A DNA stretch of 64,000 nucleotides from Candidatus Woesearchaeota archaeon (GCA_016188115.1 JACPIK010000002.1:1190077-1254076), one strand, 5' to 3'. Positions 7,295-16,340 are shown, counted from the first letter of the stretch. Made by a program: numbers and translations. Notes: a model not told the origin generated them from the letters alone.

Positions 7295-9082
7295 TTATCC
7301 TACACCCCAAACGGGGTTTTCTTTACGCTTCAATTCTGCAATTTCTTTCAGAACCGCAATTTCATTTTTAGTAAGATGCTTTGCCAACTCTTTAAGTTTC
7401 TTGAAATGATCCTCAGGAATATCCGTGAACATAAAATCTCCTTCATTAACTTGTCTTCCAATAGTCACATGATCCATAGCCAATGCTACTTGTTTTCCTT
7501 GTTGTGCCACTGTAACAGAATCGGTTCCTTCTTGCATACTTTTAACTGAACTTACTTTGTGCCCTTTATCATTCATCAAAGGGTCTCCCGTTTTCATTCT
7601 ACCAACCTCAATTTCTACTCCTACAATTGCGGGATTACTTTGTCGAAACATATATCCTTTAAGAACCAAAAATTTACAAGGACGAACTAATAAATTCAAC
7701 TCTCGTATTTCTACTTCTTTTCGTAAGGAACTAAGATATTCTTCATAATCCTCAATAATCTTGTAAATAACATCTCGCACAATCACTTTTAATTTCTTAA
7801 CTTTGATTAATTCTTCAATCTCCGCATTAATTTTCATATTAAATCCTAATAACACGCCAGTAAACTCGTCTTTATCACGTAACGCCTCGAGACGGGAAAG
7901 GTCACGCTTAGTGATATCGCCTAGTGATGCAGACGCAATTGCTATATTTTTATCTTTAAGCAGCATACGCAATGCTTCAAGTCCGCCAATTGTATCTGCT
8001 TTAATCATAACTCCGCTTTCATCAGATTCATCTATGAGAACTTCTCCTAGTTCCTGTTCAATCTCTTGCTTAAGCGCATCAATTTCTTCTGGTGTACCAG
8101 AACAAGCTCGCACAGGCATTCCTGCCATTGCTGCTTCAAGACCAGGGGCAGAAATTTTAACCCCTGTTGCTGCGGTAGCTTCTTTTACATTTTGAAATTT
8201 ACTTTTTTTCTCACGCATCTCTGCAAGTTCTGCCGGTTCAAGTAATGCTCGTACTTTTGTTGCAAAAGGACCTTGCAGACTTCCTACAACAATAGTATCA
8301 CCTACGCGTAAAGTTCCATTGTAAATAATTGTATCAATCGTCATACCAAGCCCTTTTTCTTCTTTTACTTCAAGAATGGTGCCGCGTGCCTGACCAGTTT
8401 CATCAATGTTTAATTTTTGTTCAAAATAGCGCTGTGCAAGACCTGTAAGCACCATTAATAACTCCGGAATTCCTTGTCCCGTATGCGCTGAGAGGGGCAC
8501 AATCGCTAACTGTTTAGTATAATCTTGCACTCGATCAAATCGTTCCGCTTGCAACCCATGTTCATAGAATTGACCAACGAGATCATACATTTTTTTTTCA
8601 AAAAGACCTTGCATCTCATAAGATAATGCATTCATATTATCTAATAAAAACTTTGAGGGATCATATTTCCATCCATGAATAAGGTCTATTTTATTTGCTG
8701 CAACAATGAATGGCACTTTGTTAGCTTTGAGAATTTCAATCGATTCAATCGTTTGTGGTTTAAATCCCTCATTAATATCCACCACTAAAATAGCAATATC
8801 AGCAAGACTCCCACCGCGTTTTCGCAGTGATGTAAATGCGGCGTGACCAGGAGTATCAATTGCCAAAAGACCGGGCATATTTAACTTTCCTTTAAACACA
8901 TCCAGAAGTTTCCCGCAAATTTTCTTAATAGTCTCTAACGGTATAATTGAGACACCAATTGCCTGAGTAATTCCTCCCGCCTCTCCTGCAACAACGACCG
9001 TGCGTCGAATTTTATCTAGCAGCGACGTCTTACCATGATCAACATGTCCTAGAGTTGCGACGAGAACTTTACGAGTGGCCAT
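7295..9082 (-). CDS. infB: Translation initiation factor aIF5B (IF-2 family GTPase)
   Basis: 595 residues, the usual archaeal length. The G domain has GHVDHGKTSL near residue 12, DTPGHAAF, and NKID. Domain II follows ('GTILEVKEEKGLGMTIDTIIYNG'), then the domain III region and the C-terminal barrel (KFLVLKGYMFRQSNPAIVGVE). aIF5B is the GTPase that joins ribosomal subunits and places initiator tRNA. ATG 9082 is preceded by an AT-rich TATA-like element (GATTTAAAAATA). It heads the minus-strand run leading into the archaeosortase and TSP3 genes, with a 97-nt gap that may contain a separate promoter. Confidence 0.97.
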   Translation of the reverse strand: MATRKVLVATLGHVDHGKTSLLDKIRRTVVVAGEAGGITQAIGVSIIPLETIKKICGKLLDVFKGKLNMPGLLAIDTPGHAAFTSLRKRGGSLADIAILVVDINEGFKPQTIESIEILKANKVPFIVAANKIDLIHGWKYDPSKFLLDNMNALSYEMQGLFEKKMYDLVGQFYEHGLQAERFDRVQDYTKQLAIVPLSAHTGQGIPELLMVLTGLAQRYFEQKLNIDETGQARGTILEVKEEKGLGMTIDTIIYNGTLRVGDTIVVGSLQGPFATKVRALLEPAELAEMREKKSKFQNVKEATAATGVKISAPGLEAAMAGMPVRACSGTPEEIDALKQEIEQELGEVLIDESDESGVMIKADTIGGLEALRMLLKDKNIAIASASLGDITKRDLSRLEALRDKDEFTGVLLGFNMKINAEIEELIKVKKLKVIVRDVIYKIIEDYEEYLSSLRKEVEIRELNLLVRPCKFLVLKGYMFRQSNPAIVGVEIEVGRMKTGDPLMNDKGHKVSSVKSMQEGTDSVTVAQQGKQVALAMDHVTIGRQVNEGDFMFTDIPEDHFKKLKELAKHLTKNEIAVLKEIAELKRKENPVWGVG

Positions 9083-9242
9083 GGTGGGATTGACATCTAA
9101 TTATTTTTAAATCTTCGTGCGGCTTGCAACCATTTCCAAAACCGAAACCTTTTTTAGCAAGTTGTTCTGCGAGACGTTTTCATTCAATAATTTCAATCAT
9201 TTCAATTATCTGGAGGAGTGGTATACACGCAAATCAATAAAA

Positions 9243-10073
9243 GTGAATCAACAAGCAAATATTTTCTGGCTCAGGCCAACCTCTAAACTATGGCATCCTG
9301 ATGGTCATTCTGTCCTTGATCAAGATCAAGTCGTCACTGATAATCCTAACAATTCTAATAATGGTTATTCTAAACCAAAAGGAACACGCTATTTTACGGG
9401 AGAACAAATTATACACCAAGCAAACACATTACTTCCTCCGAGAATTAATGTTGAACTAGATCGCAAAGGGGCAAGTGTAGTAGACATAGCTGCGCTTGCA
9501 ACAGTATTAAGTGAATTATATCCTACTCATTCTTCAACAAAACCTTTTTATCGCATTGCAGATCCTGATGAAGTAGCGCAAACGGGGAACGCAAACAATG
9601 CCGCCACGTTGGTCTTAATTTTAAATTCAGGTCGAGTGAGTCATAGTTATCATTCAGGATCATTAGAAGTTGAATTAAACCTAAGGTCTTTAACAGGTTC
9701 AGTGTCCAATGTAGGAGATACTCAAAATACTCACTTATTTATTCCTACTTCTTCATTACGTGTTCAAAGAGATACTTCTCAAAGTTATAAAGTAGTATTA
9801 TCTGTATCTCCTGATCGACAGTCTAGTGTTTTAAGTGGGGATTATCAACCTAAAACAAAATGGGGTCTTAGTTGGAATTCTCTAAAAGAACTCGTCTCTG
9901 AAGGTTTTACTGTTAATAGTGGGGATCTTAATTATCAAGCAAATCGTCTTCCGGAAGGTATTGGTGCATTATATATTGCGGGAAAAACAATCGGAGTAGA
10001 TGCAGGAATTGGACAACGTACAGCGGTTTACGGCATTCCTTTAGCATATTTTCCCTCTGAAAAGAAGAGTTAA
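9243..10073 (+). CDS. Hypothetical protein, related to the protein at 11287-12099
   Basis: Soluble, about 276 residues from GTG 9243; the frame stays open from GTG 9117, so the start is uncertain. A GGAGG at 9212-9216 is too far from 9243 for a normal Shine-Dalgarno and no closer in-frame start exists. The region 'DIAALATVLSELYP...FYRIADPDEVAQ' resembles 'QIAALEMVFFRLGS...LRVATPHEVWQ' in the gene at 11287, so the two look like distant paralogues. The C-terminal part ends 'GIGQRTAVYGIPLAYF'. No known family is recognised. Confidence 0.6.
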   Translation: MNQQANIFWLRPTSKLWHPDGHSVLDQDQVVTDNPNNSNNGYSKPKGTRYFTGEQIIHQANTLLPPRINVELDRKGASVVDIAALATVLSELYPTHSSTKPFYRIADPDEVAQTGNANNAATLVLILNSGRVSHSYHSGSLEVELNLRSLTGSVSNVGDTQNTHLFIPTSSLRVQRDTSQSYKVVLSVSPDRQSSVLSGDYQPKTKWGLSWNSLKELVSEGFTVNSGDLNYQANRLPEGIGALYIAGKTIGVDAGIGQRTAVYGIPLAYFPSEKKS

Positions 10074-10170
10074 TTTTTTTGTTCCCTCTTTCTTCTAAAT
10101 CCTGGAAAATACGAAAATTCTTACCAATTTCCGGTATCTTTTTATCTTCTAAGATTATCCTACTAACCAG

Positions 10171-11208
10171 ATGCAGCTAAACTACGCCCAAAAGAAACGG
10201 ATGTTTCTCGTATTTTTCGTGATTATTATTGCGCTAGCGGCATATATGCTGCGTGATTATCTTCCGGCTATTTTTGTTGGCGGGTTGTTGGCATATTTTC
10301 TCATGCCTGCATATCGCAAAGTACTTTCATGGGTTAAACGACCGCTCTTTGCCCAATGCATTGTAGGCTTCACAACCATTTTATTACTCCTTGCTCTTAT
10401 TGCTCTCTTCATATTTCCACTCGTTGGTCAAGCTGAGCTTCTCTACGACAATGCCGATGAATACGTCTTAACATTTACTGCTCTTCTAGAAAAATGCTCA
10501 ACTTCTCCCACCCCTAGCTCTTGGTGTGGATTTATCCAAAAAGTTGAAATAGAACAAATTCAGCAAAAAGCACAAGAGGTTGCAGGCAAAGTAGGTCTAT
10601 TCATCACGCAAGGCGCACTTGACATTCTGAAATTCATTACCTCGCTTGTTCTTTTTGTCATCATCGTTTCCTTCTCTTTATTTTATTTTCTTGGGTCTGG
10701 AGCAGAAGTAACGCAGCGGGTGGCATCACTTCTTCCTCTTGATGAAATCCACAAGAAACAGATTTTGGACCGTTTTGAAAATACTATTCGGGCAGTAGTT
10801 GGAGGAAATATCATCACTGCAATTCTTCAAGGGTTATTAGGGGGAATAATCTTCTTTGCTGCAGGAATACCGTTCTCATTTATTTTCGGACTTCTCATTG
10901 CCATTGCCGCGTTGATCCCCCTTATCGGCTCTCCTGCAGTATGGATTCCAATTGTATTATATCTACTCTTACAAGGAGCATACCTCAAAGCAGGAATCGT
11001 TGCATTACTCTCATTTGTCATTCTAGGTTCAATTGACAATTTTCTTAAACCAAAATTAATTGGAGATAAAATTAAGATGTCTTCATTTGCTATTTTCTTA
11101 GGAGTATTGGGCGGAATTAGCGTCTTTGGCATCTTAGGTATTTTTGTTGGTCCTATTATTCTTGCGATGCTCGTAACCTGCATTGATATTTATCGAGAGT
11201 TAAAGTAA
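10171..11208 (+). CDS. AI-2E/PerM family membrane transporter (UPF0118)
   Basis: 345 residues with the family's arrangement: two N-terminal membrane helices (YMLRDYLPAIFVGGLLAYFLMP), another pair, a soluble helical insert of about 75 residues containing Cys residues, and a C-terminal bundle with 'GGNIITAILQGLLGGIIFF' and 'IFVGPIILAMLVTCIDIYREL'. The family includes TqsA, PerM and Na+/H+ antiporter-like proteins; substrate cannot be read from sequence. It lies between two mutually related unknown proteins. Translation probably starts at ATG 10171 from a short or absent leader. Confidence 0.9.
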   Translation: MQLNYAQKKRMFLVFFVIIIALAAYMLRDYLPAIFVGGLLAYFLMPAYRKVLSWVKRPLFAQCIVGFTTILLLLALIALFIFPLVGQAELLYDNADEYVLTFTALLEKCSTSPTPSSWCGFIQKVEIEQIQQKAQEVAGKVGLFITQGALDILKFITSLVLFVIIVSFSLFYFLGSGAEVTQRVASLLPLDEIHKKQILDRFENTIRAVVGGNIITAILQGLLGGIIFFAAGIPFSFIFGLLIAIAALIPLIGSPAVWIPIVLYLLLQGAYLKAGIVALLSFVILGSIDNFLKPKLIGDKIKMSSFAIFLGVLGGISVFGILGIFVGPIILAMLVTCIDIYRELK

Positions 11209-11286
11209 ACACTCAGCTTACCATATACTCCAGCTTGCCGTATAATCTTCCCAACATTTTAAAAAATAGGTTCTAAACCGGATCTT

Positions 11287-12099
11287 ATGGACAATCATGC
11301 TCCTCCGGTTGCGTCTATCAAACCATCATCAACCATATTTGGATATTTTAATAATGAGCCCGCAGTTCTTGGTGTTGAAGGAATCAGTAGCTCTACTCTT
11401 TGTGATCTTGCAAATACACAACTCGAATATCTTAAACTAAAATCTAATGATGCATCAAATGATGCTTTTGCTCCCATCTTATTCAGTAACTATCAACAAA
11501 TTGCCGCACTAGAAATGGTTTTCTTCCGATTAGGTTCTCTTGCTCAAGGATTACGTGTAGCAACTCCTCATGAAGTCTGGCAATATCTACAAGATCAGCA
11601 AGGGCAAGTTCCTTTACGTGGAAACTATCAAGCAACACAAGTTCCAATAGGTCTTGTTTTAACAAAAGGGACAACGGAAAATTATTTTCCTCAACAATCT
11701 AGCGATGTTCTTGCCTGGGGTTTTCATCTCCGACAACAAGGACAAACCGTGTTTAAAGAGTTAGATCCAACATATGCCCGCGCTTCATCTATACCTTCTT
11801 ATCCCACAGCTCTGGTTTCAGCCCAACAATCATTAGAACGGTTACTCTCATTTAACCCTATTGCGGGGAATTATGAACGCCACACAAATAATCCACCAAG
11901 AAAGCAATTCCATGGCTTCGGAAATTTTGGAGTTGGAAATCGACCAACATATACTCCTACTCCGATCAGGACTGGTGTCTTTGTCTACAGCGTAATGAGA
12001 AAGAATGATGCGGATCCTTTGGAACGATCATTTGGTCCAACCAACGGATACACCATTACTAACGGGTTAGTGCTTCTCGCCCGCGACATGCAAAAATAA
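11287..12099 (+). CDS. Hypothetical protein, related to the protein at 9243-10073
   Basis: A 270-residue soluble protein without signal peptide. A central stretch 'QQIAALEMVFFRLGSLAQGLRVATPHEVWQYL' parallels the protein encoded two genes upstream. The C-terminal part has a Gly/Pro/Thr-rich loop (residues ~195-225) and ends 'TNGYTITNGLVLLARDMQK'. A TTTTAAAAAATA element upstream suggests a leaderless transcript. No family is recognised. The paralogue pair around the PerM gene hints at a shared but unknown role. Confidence 0.65.
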   Translation: MDNHAPPVASIKPSSTIFGYFNNEPAVLGVEGISSSTLCDLANTQLEYLKLKSNDASNDAFAPILFSNYQQIAALEMVFFRLGSLAQGLRVATPHEVWQYLQDQQGQVPLRGNYQATQVPIGLVLTKGTTENYFPQQSSDVLAWGFHLRQQGQTVFKELDPTYARASSIPSYPTALVSAQQSLERLLSFNPIAGNYERHTNNPPRKQFHGFGNFGVGNRPTYTPTPIRTGVFVYSVMRKNDADPLERSFGPTNGYTITNGLVLLARDMQK

Positions 12100-12147
12100 A
12101 CCAACAAATCAGAACATTTTAAACTACGTCTCTCTTTCCTTTTGCCA

Positions 12148-13239
12148 ATGCTCACTGAACATTCCATTAAACTCGATGTTGAACTTCCCAAAGGTGACGT
12201 AACGGCGAAAATGCCCGTATTCTATAACCCCGTTATGGTTTCTAATCGTAATATTTCTATTCTTCTCCTCAACGCGCGAAATAAAAAAGATCTCAAAATT
12301 GCTGATCCACTTGCAGGATCAGGTATTCGATCACTGCGTTTCTGTAAAGAACTCCACAAAGGTATTATCAAAGAAATTCATGTTAACGATATGAAACCGA
12401 CTTTCTGTACTGATTTTACAAACACTCTGACACAGAATCATATCTCTTCCTCAACCATTCATCTTAGTCAAGAAGAAGCCTCCCTCTTCTTACTTAAAGG
12501 ATCAGGATACGACTACCTTGACATCGACCCTTTTGGCACACCTAACCCATTTCTCGCCGCAGCCGTGGCACGAATCTCACGAGGAGGGATTCTCGCAGTT
12601 ACTGCAACAGATACTGCTGCGCTCACTGGAACATATGCAAAAGTAACGCCGCGCAAATATTGGGCAAAACCATTGAAAAATCATATGATGCACGAAATAG
12701 GGTTGCGTATTTTGATTCGTCGTATTCAACTTCAAGGCATTCAATTTGACAAAGCGCTTGTGCCTATATTGTCTTATCATAAAGATCACTATTTTCGTGT
12801 TTATTGTGAAGCAAGCAAAGGCAAAGAACGCTGTGATGAATTACTTAAACAACATCAATACTTTTTATGGTGCAAGAAATGTTTAAGCTACAAAACCAGT
12901 GAGTACAACCGCGAGTCATGCCTCTGTGGCAGCTCATTTGAATACGCCGGTCCCCTCTGGACTGGACCATTGTTTGATTCAAAACTTCTCAAATCTATGT
13001 GTAAAGAAAATCCTTTTTCTGAAGAACAGAAATTTCTCGATACACTCCAAGAAGAATCTACTCTTGGTAGCGTTGGATTTTATAATCTGCATGAAATTTC
13101 TCGATTGCTTAAAATAAATCCTCCTCGAATTGAACATGTTCTTGCTAAAATAAAAGGTGTGAGAACACATTGTGATCCAAACGGAATTAAGACAAAACTA
13201 TCACGAGAAGATATTTTTAAGGTGCTTGAAAAACTATGA
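12148..13239 (+). CDS. trm1: tRNA (guanine26-N2)-dimethyltransferase Trm1
   Basis: 363 residues. It methylates G26 of tRNA with S-adenosylmethionine. Visible motifs are the SAM-binding 'DPLAGSGIRSLRF', the catalytic 'DYLDIDPFGTPNPFL' (DPFG) and 'AVTATDTAALTG', and a Cys cluster (CKKC ... CLCG) of the zinc-containing C-terminal domain. Length fits archaeal Trm1. ATG 12148 gives the typical opening MLTEHSIKLDVELPKG; an in-frame TTG lies 6 nt earlier. The last codons overlap the start of the EVE-domain gene by 4 nt (ATGA), indicating translational coupling. Confidence 0.96.
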   Translation: MLTEHSIKLDVELPKGDVTAKMPVFYNPVMVSNRNISILLLNARNKKDLKIADPLAGSGIRSLRFCKELHKGIIKEIHVNDMKPTFCTDFTNTLTQNHISSSTIHLSQEEASLFLLKGSGYDYLDIDPFGTPNPFLAAAVARISRGGILAVTATDTAALTGTYAKVTPRKYWAKPLKNHMMHEIGLRILIRRIQLQGIQFDKALVPILSYHKDHYFRVYCEASKGKERCDELLKQHQYFLWCKKCLSYKTSEYNRESCLCGSSFEYAGPLWTGPLFDSKLLKSMCKENPFSEEQKFLDTLQEESTLGSVGFYNLHEISRLLKINPPRIEHVLAKIKGVRTHCDPNGIKTKLSREDIFKVLEKL

Positions 13240-13700
13240 TGAACTATTGGCTTTTCAAATCAGAACCCTCTACATTTAGTATTGAACATCTTAAGCAGTG
13301 CTTCAATCAAACCACCAGTTGGGATGGTGTGCGTAATTTTCAAGCACGCAATTTTCTGCGTGATCAATGTAAAAAAGGTGACATGGTACTATTCTACCAC
13401 AGCAACGCCAATCCCCCAGCTGCAGCAGGCGTAGCCATGGTAGTAAAAGAAGGATATGTTGATCATACTGCGTTTGATGCTAAGGATAAACATTATGATC
13501 CTAAATCAAAAAGAGAAAAACCAACATGGTATATGGTTGATCTCAAATTCGTCACTCAATTCCGACGTCCTATCTCATTAGATCAAATCAAAAAGAATTC
13601 TAAACTCAACAACATGGTCTTAATCAAACCAGGTACACGTCTTTCTATTCAACCCATTACCAGAGAAGAATTCGAAGAAATTGTCAAGATGGGGCAATAG
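13236..13700 (+). CDS. EVE domain protein (THYN1/YTH-like fold)
   Basis: 154 residues opening NYWLFKSEPSTFSIEHL, the signature of EVE proteins, followed by 'TSWDGVRNFQARNFLRD', 'GDMVLFYHSN' and 'GVAMVVKEGYVD'. EVE domains have a PUA-like fold and recognise modified bases in DNA or RNA. Two ATGs (13236 and 13239) are possible starts. The overlap with trm1 suggests co-translation and makes a modified-tRNA-related role attractive, but this is inference; bacterial EVE proteins are also found in defence contexts. Confidence 0.93.
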   Translation: MMNYWLFKSEPSTFSIEHLKQCFNQTTSWDGVRNFQARNFLRDQCKKGDMVLFYHSNANPPAAAGVAMVVKEGYVDHTAFDAKDKHYDPKSKREKPTWYMVDLKFVTQFRRPISLDQIKKNSKLNNMVLIKPGTRLSIQPITREEFEEIVKMGQ

Positions 13701-13750
13701 TTTAGTAAATAACAATTATCTAGTAAATAACAATTCCTCTTATTTCTGTC

Positions 13751-14224
13751 CTAAATTCTCTTATACTTACCTACTAATTCAGCCTGCGCAACAATATGTC
13801 CCTGCATCGCTTTCTCAACTTCGTGTTTTGTTGCACCCTCTTTGAGTTCTAACATTTTATCCAATGCATACAACTTGAAGAAATAACGGTGCTCGTTTGG
13901 TAGATACTGTTTAGGCGGACATGGTCCATGATAACAGACGTTGCCTGCGCTATTTCGTCCAGTAAGCGCGCCTTTCACTGCTCCATCTACAATCTGTGTA
14001 ATCAACGGTGGAATATTAAACAATATCCAATGATCAAAAACTTCAATCCCTCGTTGCTCTTTAATCTCGGCAGGAATATCTGGATCATCCATAATCAGGA
14101 CCAAACTTTTGGCGTCAACAGGGACGTTATGGATAGTTAGTTCTGGACTGCTATTTTGTCCGTCACAGGTATATTTTGAGGGAATAGATTGCGTGTTGTT
14201 AAATGTTGTAGCGGTAAGTTCCAT
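13751..14224 (-). CDS. YbhB/YbcL family PEBP-like protein
   Basis: 157 residues. The phosphatidylethanolamine-binding-protein fold is recognised from 'IPSKYTCDGQNSSPEL', 'LVLIMDDPDIP', 'FDHWILFNIPP' and 'GPCPPKQYLPNEHRYFFKLYALD'. The conserved DPD and GPCPP-x-x-x-x-HRY motifs form the ligand pocket. Prokaryotic members are cytosolic and of uncertain function. ATG 14224 is preferred over an in-frame TTG one codon upstream. It converges on the EVE gene. Confidence 0.95.
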   Translation of the reverse strand: MELTATTFNNTQSIPSKYTCDGQNSSPELTIHNVPVDAKSLVLIMDDPDIPAEIKEQRGIEVFDHWILFNIPPLITQIVDGAVKGALTGRNSAGNVCYHGPCPPKQYLPNEHRYFFKLYALDKMLELKEGATKHEVEKAMQGHIVAQAELVGKYKRI

Positions 14225-14297
14225 CAATTAATCAAAAAAGAAAGACTATAAAAAGACAATGAAATCACAATAAAAAAGAAAAATCAGAATAAAATTC

Positions 14298-14576
14298 TTA
14301 TCCTAAAGCTAAATCCATTTTCTCAACTTCTGCAGATTGAACTCCTTCAAGTCGAGCCATTTCTTCAGCCATAGCTTCAAAATCAGATGTTTCTACATTA
14401 AACATGCCCAAAATTCGAACAATCTTCAAACCAAAAGCAAATGGTTCCTCCGTTGCTTTGGTATCCCCAATTGCTCCTGCATTTTTCGCAATTTTTTGAG
14501 CTTCTGCCTTGATTGGTTCTAATTGGACTTCTGGATCCTCAGGCATAATTTTAAACGTTACAACAGCGCGTGACAT
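14298..14576 (-). CDS. Elongation factor aEF-1 beta
   Basis: 92 residues, the archaeal size. It is the nucleotide-exchange factor for aEF-1 alpha. The N-terminal strand (RAVVTFKIMPEDPEVQLEPIKAEAQK), the FAFGLKIVRILGM core and the C-terminal 'AEEMARLEGVQSAEVEKMDLALG' match the family. A consensus GGAGG lies a few bases before the ATG. It is the last gene of a three-gene operon with a zinc-ribbon protein and a Yip1 membrane protein; the zinc ribbon-EF1-beta pairing is widespread in archaea. Confidence 0.96.
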   Translation of the reverse strand: MSRAVVTFKIMPEDPEVQLEPIKAEAQKIAKNAGAIGDTKATEEPFAFGLKIVRILGMFNVETSDFEAMAEEMARLEGVQSAEVEKMDLALG

Positions 14577-14588
14577 ATTCTTAACCTC

Positions 14589-15173
14589 CTAAACTAATGT
14601 TGTGCTAACAGCAGCAATCATAAAGAATGCTGCAATTACAACAGCAATAATAAATAAAATGACCAAGGGTGCAAGCCAAGCAACAAATGCTTTTCCCATT
14701 CCCATTTTATGGTACAATGATGTTCCAACTAATCTAAGATAAATAGAATAAACATAGGCTGGAAGTGAAACAAAAAGTAACACTAAACTAATAGCGGTTG
14801 TTTGCGGCAAAAAGTAGCTAACTGCATTAACGGGTATTGCCCACAAAAATGAAGGTAATCCTCCATAGACATATGCTTGAACCGTATTTGTGTATGATCC
14901 TTCTCCACGAAAAAGTCGTAAAGAGAGATGCACTAATCCTGTAATTATAAAAAAGACGAACAGACTAACCACTATACTTCCCACAAATACCACTGGAAGC
15001 CATCCTATTGACAAAGAGAACTCTCGAAGATAAATAGGAGCAGCTGAAAGCGAACCTATTGCAATCAGTAAAAGATTAAACAGAAAAACACTGCTAAAAT
15101 TCTCTTTCACTTGCTTCTTAAAAAAGACCAGTGGGGTCTTAAAGAGCAATGAAAGCTGCGAAATTTTCATCAT
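14589..15173 (-). CDS. Yip1-domain multi-pass membrane protein
   Basis: About 194 residues from the ATG just after the zinc-ribbon stop codon (two consecutive ATGs at 15173 and 15170). An earlier in-frame ATG at 15263 would overlap the zinc-ribbon gene almost completely and is rejected. A cytosolic N-terminus (KISQLSLLFKTPLVFFKKQVKENF) precedes five hydrophobic segments, with 'VHLSLRLFRGEGSYTNTVQAYVYGGLPSFLWAIP' typical of Yip1/YIF1 proteins. Function in archaea is unknown. Its position between the zinc ribbon and aEF-1 beta breaks a usually adjacent pair. Confidence 0.85.
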   Translation of the reverse strand: MMKISQLSLLFKTPLVFFKKQVKENFSSVFLFNLLLIAIGSLSAAPIYLREFSLSIGWLPVVFVGSIVVSLFVFFIITGLVHLSLRLFRGEGSYTNTVQAYVYGGLPSFLWAIPVNAVSYFLPQTTAISLVLLFVSLPAYVYSIYLRLVGTSLYHKMGMGKAFVAWLAPLVILFIIAVVIAAFFMIAAVSTTLV

Positions 15174-15174
15174 C

Positions 15175-15342
15175 TTAATTTGGTCCGATAAAGCCGCATT
15201 CACAAACGTATTTAATTGCATTAACACGCGCATATGTGCTGCGAATAATTTTTCGTTCTCCACAAGCTGGGCAGAGAAATTCCACTGCGCCGCGATCGTT
15301 TTCAGTGCGGCGTTTGGTAGCTGAGCAGATTTTTTGATCCAT
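15175..15342 (-). CDS. Small archaeal zinc-ribbon RNA-binding protein
   Basis: This 55-residue gene was read directly from the sequence. It opens MDQKICSATKRR and contains CPACGE, then VCECGFIGPN at the end. The Cys arrangement (C-x-x-C ... C-x-C) fits the archaeal zinc-finger family (DUF1610-like) conserved just upstream of the aEF-1 beta gene. A perfect GGAGGATCAC Shine-Dalgarno precedes ATG 15342. It starts the zinc ribbon-Yip1-EF1-beta operon. Molecular role unknown; the association with translation factors suggests ribosome or RNA binding. Confidence 0.9.
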   Translation of the reverse strand: MDQKICSATKRRTENDRGAVEFLCPACGERKIIRSTYARVNAIKYVCECGFIGPN

Positions 15343-15413
15343 AGTGATCCTCCTAAAAGATAAGCTCTTGGATAGGGGGTGTTTTATAAATGTTTTGGGT
15401 ATGTTTTAGGTAC

Positions 15414-16340
15414 TTAATCGTTTCGTATCCTTGCAAGAAGATGCTTTCCAAAACTCCATACGCTTGCATAATTGCTTTCAACAATAAGTCTATTTCTATT
15501 CGATGGAGAAAATGCTATTTTGAGTGACTCTATAAATGCTTCTTGTGAACTATCATCTAAAAAATATTGAGGAAAAGCTGTGTGTGACCGACCTATATCT
15601 TTTACGTTGAAATGGGAATCAGAGTTAGCAATACCTACTAATCCCATTTCGCCAGCCACTCTTCTCGCAAGAACATTTGAAAGATACATATGGAGCGTAT
15701 TTGCGTGATTTCCGGTTTCAATTACTGGTCTATATTTTTCAAACCACCCTCTACGAATTTGCAATTCTTGAGGAGTAGGAAGACGAAACGAAACCGCCGA
15801 GGCAACATCAATAGTCATGGGATGATCCAAAAACCAAAATGTTCCTATGTCTTGCGCTCTTTTTACTAAATAATCCAAAGAAAGATCATACTCTCCAAAT
15901 TGTTGTTCTTCACCTAAAGTCAAAACACCCTGTCGTTCACGGGAATAGTTTTCTACAGCTCCAACAAGATACAGTTTTTTTCCATCTAGCTCAACACGTA
16001 CAAGATGTTCTCCAATACGCGAGTGTTCTATCTGTTCTTGCTCTAGTTTTTCTATTGCGCCGCCAATACCTAGATTATAAACATCCGAGACTAATGGCCA
16101 TCGAACAAATGCTAGAATATCAACTTGTTCTGCAGCTTTGTAAAGAATAGGTGTAATCGGTTTTCGTCGATCAACATGAGCATGAAGATCAGCATACATA
16201 AATCCTTCTTCTTTTGGTTTTACTCGTGAACCTACAATGATATCATGAACTGCGTGAGGAAATTCTTGCCAAGAATCAGCATGTGTTAGTTGCCTACCTG
16301 TTTCCCTAACCATAGCATATGCATCTTGAAATAATGACAT
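15414..16340 (-). CDS. PHP-domain metal-dependent phosphoesterase
   Basis: 308 residues. PHP motifs are in order: 'YADLHAHVD' (motif I), a central 'FWFLDHP' (motif III region), and 'GIANSDSHFNVKDIGRSHTAF' (motif IV). Such proteins are phosphatases or nucleases that use a trinuclear metal centre, e.g. histidinol-phosphatase or the PHP exonuclease; substrate is unknown. A TTTTTATAAAA element about 25-30 nt before ATG 16340 suggests a leaderless transcript. No obvious pathway partners are adjacent. Confidence 0.88.
   Translation of the reverse strand: MSLFQDAYAMVRETGRQLTHADSWQEFPHAVHDIIVGSRVKPKEEGFMYADLHAHVDRRKPITPILYKAAEQVDILAFVRWPLVSDVYNLGIGGAIEKLEQEQIEHSRIGEHLVRVELDGKKLYLVGAVENYSRERQGVLTLGEEQQFGEYDLSLDYLVKRAQDIGTFWFLDHPMTIDVASAVSFRLPTPQELQIRRGWFEKYRPVIETGNHANTLHMYLSNVLARRVAGEMGLVGIANSDSHFNVKDIGRSHTAFPQYFLDDSSQEAFIESLKIAFSPSNRNRLIVESNYASVWSFGKHLLARIRND

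Noticed and set aside
9117-9242. GTG 9117 as start of the hypothetical gene
   Set aside because: The first 42 residues are Phe/Asn-rich, contain no recognisable feature, and would start inside the promoter region shared with divergent aIF5B; the later GTG is a compromise and remains uncertain.
13703-13735. Direct repeat TAGTAAATAACAATT as an attachment site
   Set aside because: Only two 15-bp AT-rich copies 18 bp apart, with no integrase or displaced element nearby.
15174-15263. Upstream start (15263) for the Yip1 protein
   Set aside because: It would overlap the well-supported zinc-ribbon gene in another frame, and the extra residues are merely that gene read out of frame.
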